Positions 42,721-55,093 of a DNA stretch of 64,000 nt are shown piece after piece. Under the pieces are notes generated by a model. The model was given only the letters and a program-made list of their open reading frames with translations. It had not been told where the DNA came from and ran no database searches. Source of the DNA: Sabellastarte sp. h YS-2021 (lineage: Eukaryota > Annelida > Polychaeta > Sabellida > Sabellidae); contig OZ024935.1 of NCBI GenBank assembly GCA_964017235.1, forward strand, positions 30,483,596 through 30,547,595, in the 5' to 3' direction. Positions within the stretch are counted from its first letter, which is position 1, and each line of letters opens with the position of its first letter. Both the position numbers and the translations under genes were made by a program.

Positions 42721-43860
42721 GCTTCTGCACTTGCCCCATGGACTGTAACACCATATCTGTGCACTGTCTCCTCTTGATCTTGTTGGCCTTCTACCTTTAT
42801 GGGGGGAAGAGGGTCTGCTTATTGTTCAGCATTTGCTGCAACTGAACAACAAACAGTTGAGTTAATTCTCTAATAATGTGTTGACAGAACGCTTTACCCT
42901 ACAGATCTTGTTCAGGACTTTTCATATTCACAATATAAAAACAGAAAAAAGTGTCATGGCAACACTTGTTGTCAGATATATCCAAAGATCTGATCAAGGT
43001 TAATGCATACACCTACACTATTGTAAGTTCAAGAAACAGGAAAAAGTTTGCCATGGGATCAGTTGATACCAAACATCGCCAGAGTGTTCTGGTTAGGATA
43101 AACATATCCTAACAATTTGGTTAATACCTGTGTAGAGGTTTTGAATGTAAAGTGTATATAAAATTACAAGTACAAAAAAAACAGAAAAAGTATCACCATA
43201 AAAAAAGGTTGGTACCAGATGTTAAAAGCATAATCACTAGTTTTATACTTCCTCTTGGACCGAAAGCCATTTGAATGAATGTAAAGAATACAGAAATTAC
43301 AAGAAACAAGAAAATAATGTCATAGCAACAATTAAAGGCAGATGTTGTTTAAAACCAAATCAGCGCAAGTGCTTCTTTGGATGTATGAACATATGCTAAA
43401 ACTTGGATGAAATCAAAGCAGGGTTTGAAATGTAAGGCACTCATCATATGACAAATCCAAGAAACAGAAAATTGTTTCCATGGGCAAATAATCCACAAAA
43501 AAAAATATATGTAAAAAATTTTCCCTGTAAATGAACAGCCAGGAAGGGTGATGCAAAAATAATGTGTCCAGAACAAGCAGGGTGGATTTAATGAGCAGAA
43601 ATGTTGTAACCTTAAAGTCATAAGTTTTTTTAACTATCACTAGTTCATGGTAACCTTGCACATAAGATCTTATTCATGTCTAGATAGGTCTAAATATCTA
43701 ATGTCCATGGAAAATCTAAATTCTAATTGGACTTTTCTAGTACTTAATCTTCCCCTTACAAAAGGGGACTCTAAGGTGCAACAACACAAAGACAGTCCAC
43801 CGGTTTCAGTATTCAGGGACAGAAAAGAGGTCAAGCATCACAGAAAATACCAGGCCATGA
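42721..43860. other. Unassigned DNA with a decayed tandem repeat
   Basis: From about 42930 to 43640, loosely repeated AAGAAACAG.AAA..GT..CCATGG and CAGATGTT-like pieces recur every ~110-150 bases. The minus-strand frames there are incidental. Confidence 0.4.
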
Positions 43861-43867
43861 TTAAGAC

Positions 43868-44830
43868 TGAGGTGGGTATCCCTTGGTAAACAGGTAGGTT
43901 TTAAGCTGCTTTTTGAAAGAGGCTAGGGAGAGGGATGCATGAATATCATCAGGAAGAGCATTCCGAACAGTTGGGGCAATAAAAGCAAAACCATAACCAA
44001 GGTGTTAGACAAACTTATAAGTAGAAAGGAAGAACTTTCGAATAACAGGGAAATCAACACCACTGTGACTGTGCCTGGTACTATAAGAACTGTTGTAGGA
44101 AGAAAGGTTTGGAGCGAAATACTTAGGGAGGTCAGTATGAAGAAACTTATAAATAAAGCTATACTTGTGTATCTGCTGGTGTTTCATCAACTGTGGCTAC
44201 ACTGTTTTGGATACACTGTAACTTATGTAGATTGAATTTGGAGAGACTCCTGAAAAGTGAATTAAAGTGATCTAACTGTCTACTAGCAAGAGTCCTGGTC
44301 ACATGTACAGAAGTACTACAAGTAAGTAAGTAAGTAAGTAAGTAAGAAGTATTTATAAAGTGCTGAATTTGATGTAAACATCCTAGGAGCTGATGTCTAA
44401 GAAGGGATAGTCCAGATCTAAAAAGGAGATCAGTATCCATATTAACACAAGAAACCACCTGACAAGTCACGGAGTTGCACAAAAAACTTTTACAGACATT
44501 CTGAACATGTTTGGACATGGAAAAATCAGAGTTGAACCACACACCTAGGTTCTTGACTGACCCAGTAGGGCAGATAGGACTACCCAAGATGTCAATTAGG
44601 AAACATGTCTTCAGCTTATCCCTCTGTTCTTCAAATTATCCTTTTTAACCAAAAAGCTTAAACTCAGTCTTGTCAGGATTTCAATTTTCAAGTTTACTAT
44701 AGCTAGTTGACATCCACTATTTTACATCATCAACACAACTGTTCATCAGTTTAAAGGCAGCAGATGAATTGTTGAGATTAATGCACATAAACTTGGGTGT
44801 CTTCTGCATAAAAATGACAGCTTGCTGCTT
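43868..44830 (-). mobile_element. L2-like LINE fragment, C-terminal part
   Basis: Minus strand: SVKNLGVWFNSDFSMSKHVQ, then HFNSLFRSLSKFNLHKLQCIQNSV with a (TTAC)n run in between, and finally ASFKKQLKTYLFTKGYP near 43880. The motif order is that of 34866-35640 but the copy is more decayed, with frame changes. Confidence 0.82.
44318..44346. repeat. (GTAA)n microsatellite
   Basis: AAGTAAGTAAGTAAGTAAGT run inside the L2 fragment. Confidence 0.95.
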
Positions 44831-45690
44831 TGTGTTTATCTTATTAGTGTACAAATTATTTCTATTTTTGCATGTATGTGAATTCCTTTTATCTGTGAGG
44901 TAGAGAACAAACCTATCAATTAGGTACCTTTAATTCAGTTATTCAATGATGACCCCACTAGGTTCTTTATGGACAACAAGGAGTCATGATATGAGTTGTT
45001 AATATATGTAGAAAATCATGTATCTGCCTTTGTCCAAAATGTAATTAGAAAACTATGTTGCTTGTAAGATATATGAAGTGAGCCTTTGCGGAAATTTATA
45101 AATTTAGTTAAAATACATAATATTGTATTTCAAGTATATTTCATTCTGTTTAGACTCCCACAAAAATGTTTTTTCTTCACATTTCTCATGTTGGTAGTTA
45201 CTCCATCTACACCTTGACTTTCAATAAATATTTTCAATCCTGCTCTTCACTTTTTTTCTTTATTGGTGTTTTATTTCTTCAAGATTTTTCTTCTGTTTAC
45301 ACACTGGGACAGTGAATTCAGCAGTGTTTATATATTTCTTAAACCGTCACTCACCCATTTTAGTACAATGTGTACAGTACATGTTCTGTTGCAATATTTA
45401 TATTATTTCCAGTTTCACTCCCTTTTCATCTGTGTTCTTTTGTACTGGTTTACACATGTACCTATTCTGACAAATATAGACTAAAGTGGACACTGAAACC
45501 AGCATTTCATGAAATAGAGTTGCTCATGAATATTCATAAGTTGGATTTGCAAGTCCTTCTGTACATTTGAAGCAGTAAATATAATAAACGCAAGGAAATT
45601 AAAATAAGTCAATGTGTAAGTGAAATATTAACTCCTAGCCTTTTAATCTCTCTTTGTGATTGATTATTTCGAATCTCTAAGGTTTAGTAT
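44831..45690. other. Unassigned AT-rich DNA
   Basis: Short frames only. No recognised repeat before the LTR starts at 45691. Confidence 0.5.
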
Positions 45691-47472
45691 TGTAGCGGGC
45701 CTCAGTATTTCACTCAGAAAAGAGGCTGGTAGTGTGTGGCCTGAGACTAAAATTACTGAAGAGCCCGAAACCAGTTTGTAAATTAGTCCAAATAATTTAT
45801 ATGTCCCTACTACTTCTCTACCTAGGGGCCATGGTGCAGAGTGGTAACACTCTCGCCTCCCACCTCTGAGGCCGGGGGTTCGATCCCCATGATGGCCTTA
45901 AGTGGGAAAGCTGGTAGTTGCTTGCCGTTGGTCGGCAGTTTACAGTACACAACCCTAGCGAACTGTATGTACTGGTTTCCTCTGCCCTTCCAACTACCCG
46001 TCGTGATATGACCTGTACAGTGTTGAAAGCGACGTAAAACCCCAAATAAATAAATAAATAAAATACTTCTCTACCTGAAGTAGCTCATTTGCCTTGCATT
46101 ACCATGCAGAAACTCTGAAGTACCTTCAGTCCAAAATGTTTCAGTCCAAGTCTCAGATTCCATATGAATATCAAAATAAACTCTCAAACATATCAGTCAA
46201 CAAGTGGGCAATTTGATATGACAAAGTTGCACAAAGTCCAAAGGTTCAATCAGTAAGATTAATCATGTTACTTTATACTCTTGTTGTGTCACACAATGAG
46301 TAATATTCAACTGTATGTGAGTATATGCAAGTGATTCAATCTTGCTATAAAATCTAAACTTGAAAATAGCTGTCATCCAAAGATTGAAAGTATGTACTAA
46401 ATTGAAGTAATAATCAACTTGGCAAAGAGAAAGATAAATAGATTTTATATAACTGAACTTAATTTATTTACATGTGATATCATGTACAGTTAAGTAAGGC
46501 TAAGAAGAATTCTTAACCCACAAAGTATAACTTCTATGAGTAACTTTTACATGTTACTTACAAGGATTACTTCAGAACTATCACTGAAAATAGTAAAGTT
46601 CAAGAAACTGGTTCTATTCAGTCAGCATAGATTATTCTTTGAAAATCTATGTAATCCGCTGCCTCTAACCATTGTTTCCGTCTACTACAGCTAAGTTCTG
46701 GCAATATTGTAACCTCAAACCTAACAAACATGCAAGATAATTTAACACAGGTCCAAGTACCAGCTTAAAAAGGGTAAATTTGGAGATTTCTAATGATTTG
46801 CAGTTGCAGCTAGAATTACTATGCGGTTGTGGTGATTACACGGTAAGTGTATATGAGTTATGCAATTACTATGCAGTTGCGGTGATTACACAATCAATTT
46901 CTGGTTGTTTATTGATTTTGAGCTTTCGAGTAACGCAAATGCGACTTTGTCAAATGAAAGCCAAAAAGCCACTGACAGCAGCTCCTCCTTATATAGATTT
47001 CACGGCTGTTTTTTTGTGTCCCTACACCAGCCTACCGCAAATAGTTCCAACGCAGATCTGTTAGTTTCAACTCAAATTCAACATAATATCACCTAAAAAT
47101 GTATAAAATATGCAAATTAAATAAACCATAACACTGCAAATATTTTAAAACAATGGTTTGTTACCTACTTTAAAGTCTTTCAGACGTGATATACTTGTAC
47201 AACAATGGTGGCTAGTTTGACAGTTGAAATACTTCAAAAGTTACAATTCTTTAAAATATAAACAAAATATGAAAATAATCCGTGGTTTGTTAGTGTGAAA
47301 AGTGAGTGTGTAATAGATTTTCGGCCATTTTTTAGTCATTTTGTTGGAATCTCATGTGAAAAACCACTTTTCTCAGCCCAAATGGCTGAATTATCGTTAA
47401 ATTACCTGTGGTCCACGATTCCAAACCAAACTGCTAGCCTCACTTCACCTTTCATCGGTTTTCGCCGTCACA
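45691..47472 (-). repeat. 3' LTR (1,782 bp, includes a SINE)
   Basis: The boundaries are TGTAGCGGGCC at 45691 (LTR end on minus) and TTCGCCGTCACA at 47472 (LTR start TGTGACGG on minus), next to the polypurine tract. It is similar to 53364-54643 over the whole shared part. Confidence 0.78.
45824..46063 (+). mobile_element. tRNA-Gly-derived SINE with 13-bp target duplication
   Basis: The head carries TGGTGCAGAGTGGTAACAC (box A), CTCGCCTCCCACC like the anticodon arm of tRNA-Gly with CCC, and GGTTCGATCCC (box B, 45877-45887). The tail has GTTGAAAGCGACGTAAAACC and then (AAAT)n. TACTTCTCTACCT flanks it on both sides (45811-45823, 46064-46076). Absent from the other two LTR copies, it inserted after the LTR spread. 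It is transcribed by RNA polymerase III and mobilised by a partner LINE, which the sequence does not identify. Confidence 0.93.
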
Positions 47473-47484
47473 CTGCCCCCACCT
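47473..47484 (-). promoter_or_regulatory. Polypurine tract of the LTR element
   Basis: AGGTGGGGGCAG on the minus strand, directly upstream of the 3' LTR start TGTGACGG. It primes plus-strand DNA synthesis. Confidence 0.65.
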
Positions 47485-48066
47485 AAGATTGACCATATAT
47501 GGGCAATCAACCACAGTACATGTTATACAATATACTCACCAACATGTTTGTTAACCTAAAACAGAAACATTATGCATTACTTTATCATATTGCTCACGAC
47601 ATAAACAATAGTCCTAGAAAATGTATCAGAAAGTTGATAATAACATTAATACATCTCCAAAGAAAAGTCTTCTTATGTGTAAGGTAATAGCTAATAATTC
47701 ACATCCTAAACATTCATTCTAAACATATACATATTTAGACATTAAATTATTGTTCATGCACTACAATGTTACAGACCACAAAGATAGAAAGAAAATTCAC
47801 AAGAACAAATTATCATTTTTCAAGTCCTCAGGAAGTCCAAACAGTTAATGACTGGGACACTTGCGACATCTACAAGAGCATCTATCTGCATTATCCAGGA
47901 TCTCAGCAAATAATAACTAGACAAAGGTCAAAGTTGGGGTTTTACGTCCCGTTCAACAGCCAGGGTCATATTGGGACAGGTCCTCAGAATTGCCACTTGT
48001 GGGACATAATAACTAGACAACAGAATCATCTAGAATCAAGTATTCAATGGAGCACATAGTAGTTAG
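47485..48066 (-). other. Interior of the LTR element, noncoding
   Basis: No pol motif. At 47930-47985 the complement of a SINE tail appears (TTGGGGTTTTACGTCCCG). Confidence 0.5.
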
Positions 48067-48080
48067 AAGATCACTGGATG

Positions 48081-51000
48081 GATCTTGTGGAACGGACTTT
48101 GGAAATTTAACTCTGGTCTTTTGCGTGACAACAATTTCATAGATCTGATAAAAAATACAATAAAGAACTCTTTAGAGGACAGCCAAAACTTAGAGTGTAA
48201 AGAACTAACATGGGATTTCTTAAAATGTCGCATACGCACTGAAATAATATCTTATTCAATCCAAAAGAAAAAGAGAGGTAAAAAACATTTAGATTCTCTT
48301 GAAAAAAAACTTGCTGAACTTGAAAATCTCTTGAGTATTTCTACTTCCACTGATAATCAGACACTCAAAAAGAAATAGATCGCATTCACGAAGAAGTAGC
48401 CAGAGGTCATATGATCAGATCTAGGTGCAAATTTATCGAAGAACATGAGAAACCAACAAAGTATTTTCTTAATCTTGAAAAAGTGTCACAAAATGTAAGA
48501 CACATTCGGTCATTAAAAATTTGAAATGAAGTTTCATTTGATCCAAATCGTATTTTCAACCAACAAAAGTCATTCTACCGCAACTTATACACAGAAACAG
48601 GTATAAACTCAAACACCAATGATAAATATTATGAAAATATAGAGAAGTCCGTTCCAAAAATTTCTCCTGCAAATCAGGTTGTTTGTGATAAGGAAATTGA
48701 GTTTGATGAAATTACAGCAGTGGTAAAAGAGCTTCAAAATAATAAGTCACCTGGTCCAGATGGCTTTACCACAGAATTTTATAAATTTTTTTGGGATGAT
48801 ATTGGAACAATAGTTCATCAAACATATAAGAATGCATTTCAGAAAGGCGCCCCTATTGGCACACAAAATCAAGGTGTTATTCACCATATTCCAAAAAAGG
48901 ACAAAGATTTAACAACATTAAGCTCTTGGCGCCTTCTTTCTCTTTTAAACATTGATTACAAGATCATTGCGAAGGTTTTAAGTAAAAGACTCCAAAATAC
49001 ACTCTCAGAAATAATCAGTCCGGACCAAATTGGATACATGAAGAACAGTTTTTGCGGAGAAAACACCAGGTTGATCCCGGACGTTATTGAATATTGTAAA
49101 ATCTATAAACACCCTTGTATAGTTCTCATAGATTTCAAAAAAGCTTTTGATACCGTTAGGTGGTCATTCCTCTATAAATTATTAGACTACTATGGTTTTG
49201 GCAAAAATTTTCGTAGATGGATCTCAATATTGTACGCTGCAAGTGAAAGTTGTGTGACTAATAACGAACACCTGTCTTCTTTTTTCAAACTAAGCAGAGG
49301 TATATGACAGGGATGTCCAATTAGTGCTTTGTTATTTATCTTGGTTGCTGAAGTAGCTGCTATTTTAATACGCAAGTCAAAAGGTATACATGGTATTTAT
49401 GTGAATGAACAGGTAATCAATTTATGTCAATTAGCAGATGACACAACACTCTTTCTGTCCGATCCATTGTCTGTAAAAACGGCTTTGGACATTTTCGATA
49501 CTTTTTATAAATACTCAGGGTTGAAATTAAATAAGTCAAAAACCGTAGCTTTTGTTGTTAACAATGATTGTGTTAAACAAGATGATAGTTGGGGTATAAA
49601 ATGGACATCTGAACCTTTTAAAACTCTTGGAATTTGGTTCGCTAATGACCTCGATAAATTGATTTCTCTAAATGCAAGTGCTAAAGTGGAGATTATTAAC
49701 TCTATAACTAATGCTTGGATTCCCAGGAAATTAACTTTGAAAGGGAAAATAACAGTAATTAAATCATTAATCTTACCTCATATACAACAATTAGCCTCTG
49801 TCCTTCCATTTAGCAATTCATATATATCGAAACTTGATACAAATTTGTTCAATTTTTTGTGGAGCAACAAGAAACACCTTGTGTCAAAGCTTCACTGCTT
49901 CTCCCTTTAGAATTAGGTGGCCTTAAAGTGATTTCCTACAGATATGTTTGCAGTACTGCTCATATTATGTTCATTAAACGTCTATCTAATAATATAAATG
50001 CCAAATGGAAAGCACTTACTAAATTTTTGATGGGATTTAAAATGTCTGAATTATTTACTAAAAAAAGTGCACTAAACTTACAACATAATGTTAAAACCAC
50101 ATATAATAAATCTATACTGTCGACATGGTTTAACTTAATTTTAACAAAACCAACCACTATTAACGAGTTTTTGGCAGAAGATCTGTTTGAAAATCCTTTA
50201 TTTACAACAGATGATCATACTTTTGGCAAAGAGTACAGCAACTGGAAGGAGGCTGATATTTCTAAAGTTAGTGATGTATTTCATGAGGCACAAAAATGTG
50301 TTTTAAATAAAGTGGCACTGGAAATTAAATATAATATTTCCATAAAAGATATGAATTATAACAGACTCTCCAACTCTGTCAATAAGAAATTGAAGTCTCT
50401 GTCATATTTTTCATGTATTGATAGATTCGCTTTGGTATCATTTGCCAGAAAGTGCCTCAATAATATAGCTGATGTTAAATCTCCAGATGTAAGCACTTAC
50501 TATGTTATGTTGAATTATAAAACCCCCACCAGCCAGGATAAGTGGATAGAATATTATCCGTTTCTTGAGCATTTTGGTCTGATGTTTACTCATTAGCATC
50601 CAAAGTCACACTTGATACATATCTTATTACTTTGCAATTTAAAATTTTGCATAGAATTTACAATTGTAATTACAACTTATATATATGGAAAATTAAAGAC
50701 AGTTCTCAGTGTGAATTTTGCTCAGGTACTGATAATCTAGAACACTTTTTCTTCTATTGCCCAGTATCTAATTTATTTTGGATTTAATTTAGTGATTGGT
50801 TGAAAACATCCCTACAAGTTTGCAAAAGTATGTCAGTGTTAGAGATTTTACTTGGTGTTACTAATGTTCAAGCAGATTGGTTCTACTGGTTAAATTTTGC
50901 TGTGATAATTGCAAAATATTTTATAAGTAAATGTAAACAAAAGGCAACAGAACCTTGCTTGGCTGGTTTTATTAAAGTTTTAAAATCAAAAATTGCAATA

Positions 51001-51368
51001 GAAAAGGTGATATATAAAAATAGAGGCAGAGACCACATATTTAATACAAGGTTTATGTATTTAGATAATGCACTGCATGATTAAATGGTAGTTTATGAGT
51101 CAGTTGTAAGATCAACCCGCAAATAAAAGTATAGTATATACCCATATATTGTTAATGGTAACTCACCTCTTGTATGTGATACTACTTCAGGCATTGTAAT
51201 TGAAACAATAATGACAATATGTAAAGGTTATCTTAATAGGTTGTTACATGAATCTTTTCTTAAATTCTTGTTCTGCTAGATCACATTTTTGATATTGTAT
51301 TTGTTTTTTGTAACCTGTACCCCGTATATATGTTATAATGTTAAAGAAAAATAAACAAAAGATAAAAA
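48081..51368 (+). mobile_element. Tx1/L1-like LINE, 5'-truncated ORF2, inactivated
   Basis: AAGATCACTGGATG flanks it (48067-48080 and 51369-51382), and the 3' end is A-rich, as expected of target-primed reverse transcription. Order on +: LWKFNSGLLRDNNFIDLI, a linker with RSRCKFIEEHEKPTKYFLNL, NNKSPGPDGFTTEFYKFFW near 48740, LLNIDYKIIAKVLSKRL, VLIDFKKAFDTVRWSFLYK near 49130 (motif A), an in-frame TGA at 49304 just before QGCPISALLFILVAE, LADDTTLFL near 49435 where the catalytic box should be YADD, and a C-terminal CEFCSGTDNLEHFFFYCP near 50720. Frame changes near 48370, 49890 and 50580. The endonuclease is lost. Confidence 0.93.
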
Positions 51369-51382
51369 AAGATCACTGGATG

Positions 51383-52020
51383 TTTCCTCTGAATTGTCTA
51401 GGTGGCTGTCATGTACTGTCGGGCTGGAACAGTTCTCAGCAACCCATGATGGACATCACACACTCCGGTTTCAAGCAATGAGTTCGTCAGAAACGAAACC
51501 CATCTCAGCCATGATGGACATCACCACCAAATATACTTACTTTATCCCAGGTTTCGAACATCTTCATTGGATCTTCTCATCTCAGCAAGCAAAGGTGGAC
51601 ACCACCACCAACCATGCTTACTGTCTCCCAGGTTTCAAACAACAAGTTCATCAGACCTGAAACTGATCTTCATATTGACATGACTGAGTCAGAAGCAAAG
51701 TTGGCATGCCAGCATGCTAACTTGTCTCCAGAATCATCATCCAATTCCATGTAACAGATTACAACTGAGAATCTTCCTTATCTGCAAAATGACCATACAT
51801 TTTGCTCCAAACAGAGGACATGGTTTCACCCACTTCTTTATTCAAATTCACAGATTTTAACTGAACATTTTATTCATCTGCCTGACAATGTCAGGTGAAC
51901 AATATACATTATCTGAGACTGGACATTTCTATGAGTTTTCGCATAAAGGTGAATGTGGCCTTGAAATTTTAATGACTGATTCTCGGCCTCCAGAATCAGT
52001 CAGTTTTAATTTGTACTAAT
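51383..52020 (-). other. Interior of the LTR element downstream of gag
   Basis: No protease or reverse transcriptase motif on either strand. Repeated ATGATGGACATCAC and CCCAGGTTTC(G/A)AA(C/A)-type pieces at 51440-51640 make a short internal repeat. Confidence 0.5.
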
Positions 52021-53180
52021 TTACCTTGAACCAGAAGAGGTATTCCTCTTCTCTGCCAAATTAGGGCACTTTGGCTTAATATGACCTGTTACATGACAAT
52101 AGTAGTACCTGATTTGCTTCTTGTGATCTGGTTTGTTTATGAGATAATTCACCTGATCCTGCAGCTGTGTCAGCTTTCTTTTTAGGATGCCCAAATCAGC
52201 ACTCAGTCGCAGACATTCGTTTTGCAGAGCATTGCAGTCAATTTCTGACTGATTACATTCTGCCTCTATTTTAGAGGAGTTATCGGCATGCACATTGTAC
52301 ATGAACCTCTTACCTATCTTTGTTCTATGTGCCTGAGTCCAAGCTTCATATTTGATTGCTTGTGACACTATGTCATCAAACCTGTCACTATTGCCACTTA
52401 TCAGCTGTATCTTCATTTCTCTATCTTGTAGTGCCTCAACGAAATGATCACAGCATAAAGAATCTAGCAACTGGTTATCTGCAGATGGATATGCTTCAGA
52501 TGCTAGAGCCCTGATGGACTGAGCCAACTCTGGTAACGACTGCTTTGGTTCTCGGACAGTTGTTCTCAATTGTATCCTATACAAACTTTTGCTATGATTT
52601 GGATAGAATCTTCTATTCATAGCTTCAATCAGCAATCTGTAGTTGCATCTCACTCTTGGCTCCAACAACTGGATGACCTGGCATGCTTCACCACGTAAAC
52701 TAACAGGTAAGTACTGTGCCCGTTCATGTCATTCCATCCATTAAGATCCCCAACTGTCTCAAAATGTGTCAGATACTGTGGCCATGGCATTTTACCATCA
52801 AAGGCATCTGGCATCACTTTTGGCCTTTGATGAGTCATCTTACCATCTGATCCATGATCAGCATTTTGTAACTGACTCATCAAAACATTTATGCCTTCTA
52901 GAGTTTCTTGAACATCCTTTAATAAGGTTCTTCCACCATAAGCATTGGTTTGCTCAATTGCATCATCATTTATGCCCTGGTGACTTTCTCTATTGAAACT
53001 CCAACATTCAGGATTATTTGAAATCCTGTGCAAGTTGGTTCTATTCAGTTCATCATCAGAACATCTGTTGAGTGCTTGAGCCATGCTTGGAGCAATAGCA
53101 TCATCTGAGGCATGATTCTCGTCATGTTTGTCCTGATCATTTGATCCAGGAGCAGTCTCACAAATATTTTCACTGTCCAT
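52021..53180 (-). pseudogene. gag-like gene of the LTR element, frameshifted
   Basis: Two overlapping frames: 53180-52650 (176 aa) and 52668-52021 (215 aa). The first has an acidic N-terminus and then FDGKMPWPQYLTHFETV, a retrotransposon gag signature. The second continues with YRLLIEAMNRRFYP, ELAQSIRALASEAYP and HFVEALQD, the usual capsid-region pattern. A single length change near 52700 would explain the break. A coiled-coil stretch precedes the nucleocapsid knuckle near 52080, which has C, H and C of CX2CX4HX4C but Tyr where the first Cys should be. Both lesions suggest that this copy is inactive. I leave the frames unjoined. Confidence 0.85.
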
Positions 53181-53338
53181 CTGGCAGCATTAGTATATGA
53201 CAGAAAAAAAAAGAACATAAAGAAATTATAAATATACTTATTTCATACTCAGAGTTTGTTCCACAAATAACTTTTTGTATAGTCAATCACACCCAAGAAG
53301 TCTGTAAGTTCAGATCACTGGATCCCTTTAAGAATGGG

Positions 53339-53356
53339 ATCCCACCGCTGCCACCA
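53339..53356 (-). promoter_or_regulatory. Primer binding site, tRNA-Leu(AAG)-type
   Basis: TGGTGGCAGCGGTGGGAT on the minus strand, 7 bases after the LTR end. It is complementary to the last 18 bases of an animal tRNA-Leu(AAG) with CCA (from memory of that tRNA). Confidence 0.75.
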
Positions 53357-53363
53357 GTAAAAC

Positions 53364-54643
53364 TGTAGCGGGCCTCAGTATTTCACTCAGCAAAAGAGGT
53401 TGGTAGCGTGTGGCCTGAGACTAAAATTACTGAAGAGCCCGAAACCAGTTTGTAAATTAGTCCAAATAATTTATATGTCCCTACTACTTCTCTACCTGAA
53501 GTAGCTCATTTGCCTTGCATTACCATGCAGAAACTCTGAAGTACCTTCAGTCCAAAATGTTTCAGTCCAAGTCTCAGATTCCATATGAATATCAAAATAA
53601 ACTCTCAAACATATCAGTCAACAAGTGGGCAATTTGATATGACAAAGTTGCACAAAGTCCAAAGGTTCAATCAGCAAGGTTAATCATGTTACTTTATACT
53701 CTTGTTATGTCACACAATGTGTAAAATTCAACTGTATGTGAGTATATGCAAGTGATTCAATCTTGCTATAAAATCTAAACTTGAAAATAGCTGTCATCCA
53801 AAGATTGAAAGTATGTACTAAATTGAAGTAATAATCAACTTGGCCAAGAGAAAGACAAATAGATTTTATATAACTGAACTTAATTTATTTACATGTGATA
53901 TCATGTACAGTTAAGTAAGACTAAGAAGAATTCTTAACCCACAAAGTATAACTTCTATGAGTAACTTTTACATGTTACTTACAAGGATTACTTCAGAACT
54001 ATCACTGAAAATAGTAAAGTTCAAGAAACTGGTTCTATTCAGTCAGCATAGATTATTCTTTGAAAATCTATGTAATCTGCTGCCTCTAACCATTGTTTCC
54101 CTCTACTACAGCAAAGTTCTAGCTATATTGTAACATCAAACCTAACAAACATGCAAGATGATTTAATACAGGTCCAGGTACCAGCTTAAAAAGGGTAAAT
54201 TTGGAGATTTCTAATGATTCGCGGTTGCGGCTAGAATTACTATTCAGTTGCGGTGATTACACAATAAATGTATACGAGTTCTGCAATTACTATGCAGTTG
54301 CGGTGATTACACAATCATTTTGTGGTTGTTTATTGATTTTGAGCTTTCGCGTAACGCAAATGCGGCTTTTTCAAACGAAAGCCAAAATGCCACTGACAGC
54401 AGCTCCTTTCTCGATTTCATGGCTGTTTTTTTTGTGTCCCTACGCCACAACACTGCAAATATTTTAAAACAATGGTTTGTCGCCTACTTTAAAGTCTATC
54501 AGATGTGATATACTTGTACAACAATGGCGGCTAGTTTGACAGTGAAATACTTCAAAAGCTATAATTCTTTAAAATATAAACAAAATATGAAAATAATCCG
54601 TGGTTTGTTAGTGTGAAAGGTGAGTGTGTAATAGATTTTGGAG
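53364..54643 (-). repeat. 5' LTR, start missing
   Basis: TGTAGCGGGCC at 53364 is the LTR end on minus. Similarity to 45691-47325 runs to GTGTAATAGATTTT and stops at 54643, where a Penelope-like fragment begins. About 145 bases of the LTR start are gone. Confidence 0.8.
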
Positions 54644-54644
54644 C

Positions 54645-55093
54645 ATTTTATTTTGAACACTTCTGAAATGTTCATACACTGTCCAAAAATTAAAAAATTG
54701 GACACAGTTACTACCTTCTCCAACAAAAGAACATTCTTGTGCAAAAATCTCCCACCAAAAAATCAAATTACATGTGAATTAAGTAATTTGATTTATCTCA
54801 TTAATTGTTCAAAATGTGGCCTCCAATACATAGGGGAGACCAAAAGACCACTGAGACAAAGAATGTATGAACATTTCAGAAGTGTTCAAAACAAAAAGCT
54901 CCAAGGTTCAACACCAGTGGCTAGACATTTCTCTAACCAAGGTCATTCTACAAAAAACATGGAGTTCTCAGTGCTTCATAGGATGGGGAGTGATAGTGAC
55001 CCAAATGACACTGTAGGTCGCAGAGACAAGGAATTATTCTACATTTGGGCATTCCCCACCTTACACCCAGCAGGCATTAATATGTTTGTGTGA
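54645..55093 (+). mobile_element. Penelope-like element, GIY-YIG endonuclease end
   Basis: An open frame to TGA at 55091-55093. It has CELSNLIYLINCSKCGLQYI and GETKRPLRQRMYEHFRS: the C-x2-C finger, the Y-L-I / Q-Y-I-G pair of the GIY-YIG fold and the conserved Arg of the R-x3-H region. VARHFSNQGHS and HPAGINMFV follow. The reverse transcriptase part is absent. This is a 5'-truncated insertion joined to the LTR. Confidence 0.9.

Larger units (their letters stand above)
45691..54643 (-). mobile_element. LTR retrotransposon with gag but no visible pol, 5' LTR truncated
   Basis: In minus orientation: 5' LTR (54643-53364), primer binding site (53356-53339), gag (53180-52021), ~0.6 kb of noncoding interior, a LINE insertion, more interior, polypurine tract (47484-47473), 3' LTR (47472-45691). 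The LTR begins TGTGACGGCG and ends CCCGCTACA. With the LINE removed, only ~1.2 kb remains between gag and the polypurine tract, and no protease, reverse transcriptase or integrase motifs are seen there. It therefore looks like a gag-only (LARD-like) derivative or an internal deletion. Gag with a zinc knuckle fits the Gypsy or Copia groups. I cannot decide which without pol. Confidence 0.75.

Noticed and set aside
45824..45900. A genuine tRNA-Gly gene
   Set aside because: It is the head of a SINE with its tail, A-rich end and target duplication.
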